NCBI RefSeq assembly: GCF_004346845.1
Contig: NZ_SMGI01000002.1
Location: 248,001-312,000, forward strand
Length of the DNA: 64,000 bases
Direction: 5' to 3'
DNA from: Winogradskyella wandonensis
Lineage (GTDB): Bacteria; Bacteroidota; Bacteroidia; Flavobacteriales; Flavobacteriaceae
The notes under the pieces are model-generated. The model did not search any database. It worked only from the letters and a program-made list of their open reading frames with translations, and was not told the DNA's origin. Below are positions 41,856 through 51,623 of the stretch, piece after piece (positions within the stretch are counted from its first letter, which is position 1; each line of letters begins with the position of its first letter). The position numbers were made by a program, and so were the translations under genes.

Positions 41856-44594
41856 TTAAAGCGTATAAATAGCTCTAAATGTTATAAATCTTGGCTGAAG
41901 AAAAGTCGCAGAATTAGTTACAAATACATTGTTTGCCCCATTATTAATTCTAGCATCAATATTAAGAATATTGTTTGCTCTGATTTCATATTCCCATTTT
42001 GCATCTCTGTCCTTTCTGTAACCCAAACGTGCACTCCATGTCGTAAAAGATTCTGATCTACCATTGAAATTTTGATTGTTATACTCATAATCTGTGACAA
42101 ACGTTACAGAATCCCATATGTAAGCATCAAAACGTACTGACGGCCTATTAGTTATAATCTCAGTACTTGTATTACCTTGATTATTAGTTGTTACAGAATA
42201 GGTGTATCTCAACCTTACATTAGGTGCTTCTCTAAAATTTGTACGAAACTCTGGTGTATAACTTTGAATGAAAGATTCGTTAATTCCTCTTACATTATTA
42301 ATAAACTGATTATTTAGATTGTAGTTAAATGTAGCGGTACCACCAACACGGATTTTACCAAAACGTTTATTCCACAAACCAAATACACTTAAACTTTCGT
42401 CAGCAAATTGTGAATTAAAAAATGTGTTTGTCCTAATGACATTCTCTAGGTTTGTACGATTACGAATTTGGTCTTCTCTTTTAGAATAACTAACTCTGGC
42501 TACAACCTGAGTATTATTAAACAAATTAAAACTTCTATAAAACAAACTAACATTTTGACTTAGTCCATTAAGTAATTCTGAATTACCAAATGATAAATTT
42601 GTTGGGCTATTATTTAAAAGTAAACCTTCGGCTATATTTGTTACGTCTGTAAATTGATTAGACATACGGTAGTTAAGGGTTAAACTTTCGGATTTTTTAA
42701 ATTGTACTCTAGCTTCAAAATCGGGTAACACTCTAAAGAAATTATCTTCAAATTTAACACCAAATTGCTCATTTTGATTACCATAGGCATGAAATGAAAC
42801 TCCTGGTCTAAACGTAAATTTACCTACTCTTACATTATAACGCACGCCTGCATAAATATCACTGAAATTATATTGCGTGTCATTCTCTGCTCTTAAAAGG
42901 TTGCCATCGCCGTCATCAAGAGTTGGTGTGGGATTTAGAGTATTTCCGTTTTCTAAAAACTGGAAAATATTAGAATTAAAATCTTGACGACTTAGAATGG
43001 TTCCGAAGGTAAAATTTAAGTTGCTTTTTGGATTAAGTATATTATAATAATCAACTTTAGCATCTAATTGATTGGTTTTGACCAATTGATTTTGTCCTAA
43101 ATCGTAAACATCTAAACTTTGGTCTAATCCGATACCTTCTGCTGTATCGTCATAAGCATCATTATCACTTGCTGGGTCATTATTTAAAACAGCATTTAAA
43201 AAAGGGTCTTCGTTACGCAATAAATGTGCTGCCTCTAAGGCGAAGATGTTATTCTCATCTAAGGTATAATAGTAGTTTAAGTTTTGATTTATGCTAAATG
43301 GAGTTACCTCTGCTAATTGCGATGTTTCACCTATTACAGAAGAAAACTCAGATTGTCCCTCAATGTCTTTTGACAAACGTCCTAAAATATCGTAATCTAG
43401 TTGATTATTTGGATTTGGTTTATAAGTGGCACTTAATTTTGCCAAACCTTGATCAGACGCTTCTTTACCTGTACTTACTGTTTCCTCATCCACTTGTCCT
43501 GCACCTGCATCAAGAAATCGTCTAAATCTTTCCTCTCTTGTATTTAATCTTGTCGTATTATAAATTATAAAACCACTTAAATCTAAGGCTGAGTTTGGCG
43601 AATAACTAAAGTTGGTCGCTAATAACTTTGACTCAACGCGTTGAGCGTCTGCAACACTAGTTAAACCACTTAAACCATTATTCCCTAGATTTATGTTGGT
43701 ACCACTATCGCGACTCGGCGCTCTAAAACCTCCTCCAAAATTACGTACTTCTCTATTGGTTAAGGCTGGTTCACCGATATTATTCATATCACCGATAACA
43801 TTGACACTGTATTTTGGGCTGTAATAAAACAGTTTTGGCTGCACTAAATACAACTCATCATTTGGCGAAGGTGCAGAACCTACTCCAGCAGTAATATCTC
43901 CAAACCAAAAGTTTTCTTTCCCTTCTTTTAGTTTAATATTAATCGCTACATTATTTTGATTATTAGTAACACTTCGTAATTGTCCTACCTCAGAGAAGTT
44001 TCTTAATACCTCTATTTTATCTACTGCGTTAGATGGTATATTTTGCGTTGCAAGTTTTGTGTCCCCATCAAAAAAATCCTTTCCGTTTACGGTGATTTTC
44101 TGCACGGGATTTCCTTCAACTTCTAATTGTCCATTTTCGTTAACTTCAACTCCAGGAAGCTTTTCTAATACATCACCGAGCTTTCGTTCCGTACCGTTTT
44201 TAAAAGAATCTGCATTATATACAATCGTATCTCCTTTTATAGTAACAGGCATTTCGTAGGTTAATTCTACAGCATCAAGAGCATTGTCTAATTGCATTGT
44301 AAAGTCTTTTTTGATATCTGCCTCTTTAGTTTCTAGAATAAGGTCAATAGTTTTCATACCAATGTATGTGACTTGTACTTTGTATTTACCGTTTTTACCT
44401 AGGGACAATCGATATTCGCCTTTTGCGTCTGTAATTCCGTAAGACTCTAAAGCTTTTGATTCTTGATTTATGGCAATAACATTTGCTAACTCTAAAGGTT
44501 GACCTATACTATCTTTAACTACTCCGGAGAGCTTAACTTGAGAATAGGAACTTAATGCTACTACAAATGTGAGTAGCGTGAATATTTTCTTCAT
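41856..44594 (-). CDS. outer-membrane beta-barrel receptor with carboxypeptidase-like and plug domains
   Basis: 912 residues. A signal peptide (to about SYSQ) is followed by a CarboxypepD_reg-like domain (VKLSGVVKDSIGQPLELANVIAIN, about 20-110). A plug-like region (GDTIVYNADSFKNGTERKLGDVLEKLPGVEVNENGQLEVEGNPVQKITVNGKDFF) precedes a long barrel rich in Asn/aromatic strands, ending FITFRAIYTL. This is the Bacteroidota outer-membrane beta-barrel/TonB-dependent receptor-like family. No SusD partner is present. Downstream of three GLPGLI genes on the same strand, with a 43-base gap to the nearest, it may act with them. Confidence 0.82.
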   Translation of the reverse strand: MKKIFTLLTFVVALSSYSQVKLSGVVKDSIGQPLELANVIAINQESKALESYGITDAKGEYRLSLGKNGKYKVQVTYIGMKTIDLILETKEADIKKDFTMQLDNALDAVELTYEMPVTIKGDTIVYNADSFKNGTERKLGDVLEKLPGVEVNENGQLEVEGNPVQKITVNGKDFFDGDTKLATQNIPSNAVDKIEVLRNFSEVGQLRSVTNNQNNVAINIKLKEGKENFWFGDITAGVGSAPSPNDELYLVQPKLFYYSPKYSVNVIGDMNNIGEPALTNREVRNFGGGFRAPSRDSGTNINLGNNGLSGLTSVADAQRVESKLLATNFSYSPNSALDLSGFIIYNTTRLNTREERFRRFLDAGAGQVDEETVSTGKEASDQGLAKLSATYKPNPNNQLDYDILGRLSKDIEGQSEFSSVIGETSQLAEVTPFSINQNLNYYYTLDENNIFALEAAHLLRNEDPFLNAVLNNDPASDNDAYDDTAEGIGLDQSLDVYDLGQNQLVKTNQLDAKVDYYNILNPKSNLNFTFGTILSRQDFNSNIFQFLENGNTLNPTPTLDDGDGNLLRAENDTQYNFSDIYAGVRYNVRVGKFTFRPGVSFHAYGNQNEQFGVKFEDNFFRVLPDFEARVQFKKSESLTLNYRMSNQFTDVTNIAEGLLLNNSPTNLSFGNSELLNGLSQNVSLFYRSFNLFNNTQVVARVSYSKREDQIRNRTNLENVIRTNTFFNSQFADESLSVFGLWNKRFGKIRVGGTATFNYNLNNQFINNVRGINESFIQSYTPEFRTNFREAPNVRLRYTYSVTTNNQGNTSTEIITNRPSVRFDAYIWDSVTFVTDYEYNNQNFNGRSESFTTWSARLGYRKDRDAKWEYEIRANNILNIDARINNGANNVFVTNSATFLQPRFITFRAIYTL

Positions 44595-44637
44595 TTTTTA
44601 GTGATGTCTTATAAATTGGTTAGTAATGTAGAAATGG

Positions 44638-45510
44638 TTAATTTCTTCGTCCGCCTCGTCTACCACGCCAGTTATCCCTCATTTCTTGCATCTTTTTTGT
44701 AGTAATATCTGTGTATTCTTGTTGTGTTACCACTTCTCCTTTTTCAGGTTTTTTAATATTGTCTTTTTCTTTAGGATTCATTACAATCTTGGTACATAGA
44801 ATGGTTGTTCTGTCTGCGTTAACCTCTAAAATTAAACCTGGTAAGCCCCAATAGTCATCTGGCCCTTGATTAATAGGAATTTGCGGTGTGTACCAAGCTA
44901 CAACCTCTATAGTTTTAGGAATCTCTACTTCGTTCATTGGGTCATCGGCGTCAGTAGATTTTGTGGAATCTTTTTCTTTCTTATTATTCTCAGGTTGACG
45001 ACGTCTCATGCTCCTCCAATCGAATCCTGTGACAGGTTTTGTTGCAGTAGCTTTAAAAACGGTATAATTACCAATTTGCTTAGTTTCCGAACCCATTTTC
45101 CATTCTAGGTTTTTAAGCTGGTCCTTTATTAAAAACTGCTTTCCAAAAAATTCTTGATCTTGTATTAGCTCTTTGTCTTTTACATTTTTATATTTTGGTC
45201 CACCAGTAAAACTACTTGCGAATCCACCCCAACCACCAGAGCCTTGTGCTTCGAGGCGTTCTTCTTCTTTATAAATCGATTCTTCTTTGTTAAATGTTAA
45301 AACGTATTCTTTTTCGAGGAAACTTTTCATTCGCTCTTGCATACGTTTCATTTGGTCTGGACTTATCTGTCGTCCACCACCAAATTGACTCATATCTATA
45401 GTCGTTTTTGTTTTGTAATACGCCTTTCCTTGGAAATCTTGTCCGAAAGAGAATGTACCTATACATGCAACAACGGCAAGTACAAAAGTTTTAAGTAGAG
45501 ATTGTTTCAT
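44638..45510 (-). CDS. GLPGLI family protein (paralogue 1)
   Basis: 290 residues, signal peptide to about TFSFGQ. The family signature YWGLPGLILEV is present, preceded by VVAWYTPQIPINQGPDDYW. Other shared segments are QGKAYYKTKTTIDM, KEYVLTFNKEESIYKEEE and KMGSETKQIGNYTVFKATA. The C-terminus is Arg/Gly-rich (NWRGRRGGRRN). The biochemical role of GLPGLI proteins is not known. It is the third of three tandem paralogues, directly upstream of the receptor-like barrel gene. Confidence 0.9.
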   Translation of the reverse strand: MKQSLLKTFVLAVVACIGTFSFGQDFQGKAYYKTKTTIDMSQFGGGRQISPDQMKRMQERMKSFLEKEYVLTFNKEESIYKEEERLEAQGSGGWGGFASSFTGGPKYKNVKDKELIQDQEFFGKQFLIKDQLKNLEWKMGSETKQIGNYTVFKATATKPVTGFDWRSMRRRQPENNKKEKDSTKSTDADDPMNEVEIPKTIEVVAWYTPQIPINQGPDDYWGLPGLILEVNADRTTILCTKIVMNPKEKDNIKKPEKGEVVTQQEYTDITTKKMQEMRDNWRGRRGGRRN

Positions 45511-45603
45511 CAGTAATTGAGTTTAAACTTTATGTTATCTAATTTTAGACTTGTGAAATAACAAAAAGTTAAACCGCTGTTCGTTAAACTTAAGTTAAAC
45601 AAA

Positions 45604-46437
45604 TTAACCTCTTCGGCGACTTGGTCTATTGTTTCTAAAATCTTTCATCTTTTCTATAACAGTAGCTTGATAATCTGCTTTATTAATCTCCTCGCCACGT
45701 TTTGGGGCTTCAATTTCTACTGTTTCTTTAGGATTAATAACAATTTTGGAACACAGCATCGTATTATTATCTGCACTAACTTCTAAAATCAAACCTGGTA
45801 ATCCCCAATATTCTGATGGGCCATGACTAACAGGAATTTGAGGAGTATACCATGCTTCTACCTGCGTCATTTTTAGTTCTGGTTCTTTAACTGCTCCTGT
45901 TGAATCTACCTGAGGCTCTTGATTTCTTAATTTATCCCAAGAGAAATTATACCAAGACAACTCATCAGACGGAATTAAAGCCATAGCTTTAAAACAAGTA
46001 TAGTTTCCTATCTGCTTAGTTTCCGAACCCATTTGCCAGTCTATTTTTTGAAGCTTATCTTTTACTAAGAATTTTTTACCATAAAATTCTTGACTTTGTA
46101 CAAGCTGATTGTCTTTCACATTTTTATACTGGTCACCTTGCGCAAAATTCTTTCCCCAAGAATCTGTGGCTCCAGACATGGCATCTAGCTTTTCATCTTC
46201 TTTAAAAAACGACTCGGTTTTATTAAATGATAATACATACGTTTTTTCAAGTCTATTCTTCATCCTAGCCATGACTTGCTTTTTTTGTGCCTCGCTTAGT
46301 CTAGCGCCCCATCGTCCTAAATCCATAGTTGATTTTGAGAAATAATACGCCTTTCCTTGAAATTCTTGTGCTTTACTCTGTAGTGAAAAACTAAGAACAA
46401 CTACTAAAATGCTAAGTTTTAAGAAAATTGATTTCAT
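45604..46437 (-). CDS. GLPGLI family protein (paralogue 2)
   Basis: 277 residues. The signal peptide ends near LQSKAQ. The order of motifs is the same as in the neighbours: FQGKAYYFSKSTMDL, TYVLSFNKTESFFKEDE, MGSETKQIGNYTCFKAMA, VEAWYTPQIPVSHGPSEYWGLPGLILEV, then a basic tail (NNRPSRRRG). It is most similar by eye to paralogue 1. The 93-base intergenic gaps on each side are AT-rich and show no clear terminator, so the array may form one transcript. Confidence 0.9.
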   Translation of the reverse strand: MKSIFLKLSILVVVLSFSLQSKAQEFQGKAYYFSKSTMDLGRWGARLSEAQKKQVMARMKNRLEKTYVLSFNKTESFFKEDEKLDAMSGATDSWGKNFAQGDQYKNVKDNQLVQSQEFYGKKFLVKDKLQKIDWQMGSETKQIGNYTCFKAMALIPSDELSWYNFSWDKLRNQEPQVDSTGAVKEPELKMTQVEAWYTPQIPVSHGPSEYWGLPGLILEVSADNNTMLCSKIVINPKETVEIEAPKRGEEINKADYQATVIEKMKDFRNNRPSRRRG

Positions 46438-46528
46438 GATGATGGTCTAAAATTATTGTTTTGTTTAACAAATCTAAACAATCATTGAACACAATTTATC
46501 TGTTTATCAAAACATTAACACCTTATTT

Positions 46529-47386
46529 TTAGCCTCCAATACGAATATGAATGCTTTCGCCATCTCTATTTCCCCGTTGTGGCTTAAAACGTTCTAACAT
46601 TTCTTTTTGCTTAGCATCCATGATTTTTTCGTATTCTGCTTGATTAACTTTTTTACCTTTTGTAGGCTCTTTAATATCAATCGCATCTTCTGGATTGATT
46701 ACAATTTTACTACATACGATATTAAGCTTGCCATCATGGACTTCTAGTATTAATCCCGGTAAACCTTGATACTTGGCTGGTCCGTTATTTACAGGAATTT
46801 GTGGTGTATACCATGCTGTTACAGTACGTTCTTCTAACTCCGGTTCTTTATCCTCTTCTTGGGATTTACCAAACGTTTTTAGGTCAACTGGCTTGGGTAC
46901 CATTTTAGTAAAAGTGGCTTTAAAACACTGATAATTACCAATATATTTTGTTTCGCTTCCCAATTGCCAATCTATAGACTCTAAGTCGTCCTTGACTAGA
47001 AAAATTTTGCCCATGGTATCCTTTTTTTCTGAATACGTATTGGTTTTAGTATTCTTATAAAGAATGTCACTACCGCCTCCGATTCCAATAGTCATAACTT
47101 GCATTCCGTTACCACCAACTTGCGGTGGCGCCAGACTTTCGTCTTCTTTATAAATGGAAGACTCTTTGTCGAACGTAAGTGTGTACGTTTTTTGAAATTG
47201 TTTTTTTAGCATTTCGGACATTTGCTTTTGTAAATCCGAAGTCATATTTGGATTACTACTACTGTCTATTTTAATATCTACTGCTCGCTGCGTTTTATAA
47301 GTCGCAACTCCTTTAAAATCTTGAGCACTAGCACTGGAAAAAACCAGTGCTAAACTAAGGACGACAACTCTAATAACTGTTTTCAT
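46529..47386 (-). CDS. GLPGLI family protein (paralogue 3)
   Basis: 285 residues. The signal peptide ends near SSASAQ. The family motif appears as VTAWYTPQIPVNNGPAKYQGLPGLILEV (W of YWGLPGLI replaced by Q). An Asn/Gly insert (NGMQVMTIGIGGGSD) separates the first beta segment from KMVPKPVDL. The tail is GNRDGESIHIRIGG. It is the most divergent of the three copies and lies 12 bases after the small secreted protein at 47399. Confidence 0.9.
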   Translation of the reverse strand: MKTVIRVVVLSLALVFSSASAQDFKGVATYKTQRAVDIKIDSSSNPNMTSDLQKQMSEMLKKQFQKTYTLTFDKESSIYKEDESLAPPQVGGNGMQVMTIGIGGGSDILYKNTKTNTYSEKKDTMGKIFLVKDDLESIDWQLGSETKYIGNYQCFKATFTKMVPKPVDLKTFGKSQEEDKEPELEERTVTAWYTPQIPVNNGPAKYQGLPGLILEVHDGKLNIVCSKIVINPEDAIDIKEPTKGKKVNQAEYEKIMDAKQKEMLERFKPQRGNRDGESIHIRIGG

Positions 47387-47398
47387 TTTTTGATAATT

Positions 47399-47770
47399 TT
47401 ATTCTTTTGATTTATAATATTTAATTGCTGCTTTTCTTAGTTTTTTAATATTCTTAAGAAACTCTTTTTTATCATTAGTGTTTCCTTTTATTTCATAGCT
47501 CATGCTAGACTTTACACCATTAGACATGGTCTTTCCGTTACATTTTATTTTAAAACTCAGTTCTTCACCTTTTTCGGTAATATCTAATAGTTCTTCAAAA
47601 TCTTTGATTGAAAAGGTAGATTCGATTTCTTCTGCAGAATCAACTTCGACACTAATGCTCATATTTTCGATTTTGTTGTCTCCTAACTTAACTTCTCCTT
47701 TTAAATTATTGGACTGAGCAAAAACTGAGGTTACCATAATAATTGCAACTACTGTGATTAAATTTTTCAT
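47399..47770 (-). CDS. small secreted protein of unknown function
   Basis: 123 residues. Signal peptide MKNLITVVAIIMVTSVFAQ, then a short acidic region (VEVDSAEEIESTFSI) and a Lys-rich C-terminus (KKLRKAAIKYYKSKE). No family is recognised. It is the first gene of the minus-strand GLPGLI array and is divergent from the two-component system (125-base spacer), which makes it and the array candidates for control by that system. Confidence 0.65.
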   Translation of the reverse strand: MKNLITVVAIIMVTSVFAQSNNLKGEVKLGDNKIENMSISVEVDSAEEIESTFSIKDFEELLDITEKGEELSFKIKCNGKTMSNGVKSSMSYEIKGNTNDKKEFLKNIKKLRKAAIKYYKSKE

Positions 47771-47895
47771 GTTGTATTTGTTTTTTTGATTAGTACACTA
47801 CAAATATGTCAACTTCTTTACGATTTTAAAGTTAACCAACGTTAATGTGTGTTAACCGATTAGTCTGCTATTAGAATATCCTCTACTTTTGAAGT

Positions 47896-49434
47896 ATGAA
47901 TGATAAACGCTATAGATATATACTTTATGTAATTACCCTTGTAATTATCGCAACCATAGGCATACAAATTTATTGGAATTACAAAAACTATCTTACCAAT
48001 AAGCAACAGTTTATAAACGACGTACAAACGAGTTTAGATAAAGCCGTAGATGATTATTATGCAAAGATTGCTGAGCAAACTACTATGGCAATGACGTTTG
48101 ATAAAATACCGGTATCTAAGTTTACTGAAGAAAAAAGTACTTTCAACGACATTTTTAATAATCTTGATTTTAAAAACGGTAAAATAGAGCAGATAGACAC
48201 AAATAAAACCAAAAAAATTAAAGGATTTTCTGTTTTAAGAGGTTTTAAAGCAGATTCCATGATGGCTGCTCGTCGCAAAAAAAATAAATCATTGAACATT
48301 GATTCTTTTCAACTTAAAATGAAAGAATTAAAGCAAGCTGATGGAAATGCCAAACTAGACAACATTAAAATCTTAACAAATCAGATAATGATTTCGATAA
48401 CCAATGACACTTTAAATTTAAGAGTCATAGACACGTTACTTAAGAAGGAACTTCAGCGCAAAAAAATAAATATGACTTATAATTTAGCGTATGAAAACCC
48501 AAAAGAATCAAACACCTCAATTGATGAGGTAATTATTGTTGAGGCGGATACTACAAATCTAAAGACCAAAGATATTTTAAGTGTATGCTCTGAATCTACT
48601 TTTTTACCTAAAGAAAGTAATCTTAAAGTAAATTTTACTAACGAAACCAAAGTGATTTTAGGCCGAATGCTTGGTGGAATTAGTATTTCTACATTATTAG
48701 TATTAAGTGTAATTGCCTGCTTGTTTTATCTACTAAAAATCATCCAAAATCAAAAACAACTAGCCGAAGTTAAAAATGACTTGATAAGCAATATTACTCA
48801 CGAATTTAAAACACCAATCGCTACCATTAGTGCTGCTCTAGAAGGCATTAATAACTTTAACATTATCGACGACAAAGAGAAAACTAAAAAATATATAGAT
48901 ATGTCTTCTACTCAGTTGTCTAAGCTAAATATAATGGTAGAAAAACTGCTTGAAACTGCAACTTTAGACAGTGAAAGTTTAGAACTTAATAAAGAAGAAA
49001 TAGATATTGTTCCGCTAATAGCATCGCTATGCAGGCGATACCAAACTCAACATACTAACAAAATAATCCAAACAAGTTTTAAAGTAAAAAGCTTACTATC
49101 TAAAGTAGATGTTTTTCATTTCGAAAACGCGATTAATAACATTCTAGACAATGCCATAAAATACGGTGGCGAAATAATTACAATAGATGTAATACCAAAC
49201 AAAAATTCGTTTAACATCAATATTTCAGATAACGGAACAAGTTTAGCTAAAGTGAATAAAGAACGAATTTTCGAAAAATTCTATCGTGTTCCTAAAGGCA
49301 ATAAACACGATGTTAAAGGTTTTGGTATTGGTTTGTTTTACACTAAGAGTATTATAGAAAAGCATGACGGTACCATTAAGCTAGACCTAAATAATCAACT
49401 TACAACATTTAAAATCTCCCTTCCAAATGGCTAA
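47896..49434 (+). CDS. sensor histidine kinase
   Basis: 512 residues. One transmembrane helix near residues 9-27 and a second near 255-282 bracket a periplasmic sensor of about 225 residues with no known fold. The kinase core has the H-box SNITHEFKTPIATISAALEG (phospho-acceptor His302), an N-box (NAINNILDNAIKYGG), G-boxes (ISDNGT, KGFGIGLFYTKSIIEKHDG) and an F-box (IFEKFYRVP). No HAMP domain is evident. The stop overlaps the response regulator start by eight bases. Confidence 0.92.
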   Translation: MNDKRYRYILYVITLVIIATIGIQIYWNYKNYLTNKQQFINDVQTSLDKAVDDYYAKIAEQTTMAMTFDKIPVSKFTEEKSTFNDIFNNLDFKNGKIEQIDTNKTKKIKGFSVLRGFKADSMMAARRKKNKSLNIDSFQLKMKELKQADGNAKLDNIKILTNQIMISITNDTLNLRVIDTLLKKELQRKKINMTYNLAYENPKESNTSIDEVIIVEADTTNLKTKDILSVCSESTFLPKESNLKVNFTNETKVILGRMLGGISISTLLVLSVIACLFYLLKIIQNQKQLAEVKNDLISNITHEFKTPIATISAALEGINNFNIIDDKEKTKKYIDMSSTQLSKLNIMVEKLLETATLDSESLELNKEEIDIVPLIASLCRRYQTQHTNKIIQTSFKVKSLLSKVDVFHFENAINNILDNAIKYGGEIITIDVIPNKNSFNINISDNGTSLAKVNKERIFEKFYRVPKGNKHDVKGFGIGLFYTKSIIEKHDGTIKLDLNNQLTTFKISLPNG

Positions 49435-50110
49435 TCCTATCAAAATATTACTTGCTGAAGATGAAGCCGCACTTGGCCAAATTATAAAAGAGAGTCTAGA
49501 AACTAGAGATTTTGAAGTACTACTTTGCGAAGATGGGGAAATGGCATTTAAAACGTACAAAGCTGAAGCTCCAGAACTTTTGGTTCTAGACGTTATGATG
49601 CCCAAAAAAGATGGTTTTACGCTTGCTAAAGAGATAAGAGCGATAGACGACGCTATTCCTATAATATTTCTGACTGCAAAATCCCAAACGCAAGATGTTG
49701 TTGAAGGCTTTACTATTGGAGGTAACGATTACTTAAAAAAACCATTTAGTATGGAAGAGCTAATCGTTAGAATTCATAATTTAATTGGGCGCACGAAGCT
49801 TCAGAAATCATCAGAAATTTTAGAACTCGGCGATTATAGTTTCGATTTCCCAAAGCAACTTTTAACCTACAAAACAGAAGATGCCGTGCAACTTACCCAC
49901 CGCGAGGCACATTTACTATTTCATCTCATTAAAAACAAGAATGCTGTACTAGACCGCTCACTTATTCTTAACAAGCTCTGGGGAACAGACGATTTCTTTA
50001 CAGCTAGAAGTATGGATGTTTTTATTTCTAAACTTCGGAAAAAATTAAAACAAGACGAAAGCATACAGATTTTAAATGTGAGAGGCTTTGGTTACAAGTT
50101 GACGATTTAG
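49427..50110 (+). CDS. OmpR-family response regulator
   Basis: 227 residues. The receiver domain has the acidic pair EDEAA, the phosphorylation site Asp55 in LLVLDVMMPKKDG and the conserved Lys in FLKKPF-like DYLKKPFSMEELIVRI. The C-terminal winged helix is LTHREAHLLFHLIKNKNAVLDRSLILNKLWGTDDFFTARSMDVFISKLRKKL. It is co-translated with the upstream kinase. Target genes are not known; the divergent GLPGLI array is the nearest candidate. Confidence 0.94.
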   Translation: MANPIKILLAEDEAALGQIIKESLETRDFEVLLCEDGEMAFKTYKAEAPELLVLDVMMPKKDGFTLAKEIRAIDDAIPIIFLTAKSQTQDVVEGFTIGGNDYLKKPFSMEELIVRIHNLIGRTKLQKSSEILELGDYSFDFPKQLLTYKTEDAVQLTHREAHLLFHLIKNKNAVLDRSLILNKLWGTDDFFTARSMDVFISKLRKKLKQDESIQILNVRGFGYKLTI

Positions 50111-50170
50111 AAGCTAAAAAAGTATATTGAAGCAATTAAATGGTTCAATTTTTGTACTTTTCTGGCTATA

Positions 50171-50953
50171 ATGAAACGTATATTCTACATTATTCTTTGT
50201 CTTTGCTCTTTTAGTTTTTCGCAAGAAAATATAGAGCTTAAACTTGAAGCTACCGCCGAATTAAAAGCATATAAAATTTTTGGTGTAGATACATTTGGCA
50301 CACTTTATTATTCGGACAAAAACCATAGTTTTTACAAAAAATCTACAGATACCATTATTAGCTACGCCAACTTTCAGCTCGGCGAAATATCATCTGCAAA
50401 TACGTTTAATCCTCTTAAAATAAATCTTTTTTATCAAGATTTTAATACCATGGTTGTATTAGACAATCGGCTCGCAGAAATTACTAAAGTAGATTTTAAC
50501 ACACTTTCAGATTATAAAAATGTGACTCTTATTTCTACAGGTTACGATAATTTTATCTGGCTTTTTAATCAAGATTTACAGCAATTAGAACTATTTGATT
50601 ACCTCTCCAAAAAAACACGAATTAAAACCGTACCCGTACAATCCCAGGCGTTATCTCTAAAAAGTGACTATAATTATTGCTACCTACTCACTGAAAACTA
50701 CTTGTACGTTTACAGCTATTTTGGAAGTTTAATCCATAAAATTGAAAACAACAACTTTACAGACATGGCTTTTAGTAAGGGTCAACTGATTTTAAAGTCG
50801 GGTAATAACCTATTTCTACTTGCAAAAAATAGTAAAGAATTAAAGACTATAAACACCGAGGATTTGTTAATAAATCAGTTTTTGGTAACCGACGAAACCT
50901 TGTATATTTACAACGACGAAAAGCTACGTCGCTACCAACTAAAATCTCAATAA
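50171..50953 (+). CDS. secreted protein of unknown function
   Basis: 260 residues with a signal peptide (MKRIFYIILCLCSFSFSQ). The remainder alternates short beta strands with aromatic residues (IFGVDTFGTLYYSDKNHSFYKKS, GYDNFIWLFNQDLQQLELFDYLSKKTRIKTV). This could be a beta-propeller or similar all-beta fold, but no family is recognised. It lies three bases upstream of the deoxynucleoside kinase gene, a pairing often seen in flavobacteria without a known functional link. Confidence 0.6.
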   Translation: MKRIFYIILCLCSFSFSQENIELKLEATAELKAYKIFGVDTFGTLYYSDKNHSFYKKSTDTIISYANFQLGEISSANTFNPLKINLFYQDFNTMVVLDNRLAEITKVDFNTLSDYKNVTLISTGYDNFIWLFNQDLQQLELFDYLSKKTRIKTVPVQSQALSLKSDYNYCYLLTENYLYVYSYFGSLIHKIENNNFTDMAFSKGQLILKSGNNLFLLAKNSKELKTINTEDLLINQFLVTDETLYIYNDEKLRRYQLKSQ

Positions 50954-50956
50954 ACT

Positions 50957-51571
50957 ATGCATGTTGCCGTTGCTGGAAATATAGGCGCTGGAAAAACAAC
51001 GCTCACAAAATTATTAGCGAAACATTACAAATGGGAAGCACAACTAGAAGATGTTGTAGACAATCCTTATTTAGATGATTTCTACAACCAGATGGAGCGA
51101 TGGAGTTTCAATCTTCAGGTATATTTTTTAAATAGCAGATTTCGTCAGGTAAATCAAATCCAACAAGGTAAAAAAGACATAATTCAAGATAGAACCATCT
51201 ACGAAGATGCTTTTATTTTTGCGCCAAATCTCCATGCCATGGGCTTGATGACTAACCGAGATTTTGAAAATTATTCGTCGCTATTCGAACTAATGGAGTC
51301 TTTTGTAAAAGGTCCTGATTTGTTAATTTACTTACGAAGTAGCATTCCTAATCTGGTTGCGCAAATTCATAAAAGAGGACGTGATTATGAAAATACTATT
51401 AGTATTGATTATTTAAGCCGACTAAATGAACGTTATGAAGCTTGGATAACAAAATACAACAAAGGAAATTTATTGATTATCGATGTAGATAATTTGGACT
51501 TTGTTGCAAATCCTGAAGATTTAGGAGGTATAATTAATAAAATTGATGCTGAGATAAACGGTTTATTCTAA
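50957..51571 (+). CDS. deoxynucleoside kinase
   Basis: 204 residues. P-loop VAGNIGAGKTTLTKLLA (residues 5-18), EDVVDNPYLDDFYNQMERWSFNLQVYFLNSRF (substrate specificity region), DRTIYEDAFIFA (DRS-like motif) and a lid with RGRDYENTISIDYLSRLNERYEAW. It phosphorylates deoxynucleosides for salvage; the dAdo/dGuo or dCyd preference cannot be read reliably. The start follows the upstream stop by three bases. Confidence 0.9.
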   Translation: MHVAVAGNIGAGKTTLTKLLAKHYKWEAQLEDVVDNPYLDDFYNQMERWSFNLQVYFLNSRFRQVNQIQQGKKDIIQDRTIYEDAFIFAPNLHAMGLMTNRDFENYSSLFELMESFVKGPDLLIYLRSSIPNLVAQIHKRGRDYENTISIDYLSRLNERYEAWITKYNKGNLLIIDVDNLDFVANPEDLGGIINKIDAEINGLF

Positions 51572-51623
51572 TCGCTAGCACGACCAAACAATAGTTTCTA
51601 TATTCTTTTCAATACAATGGGGT

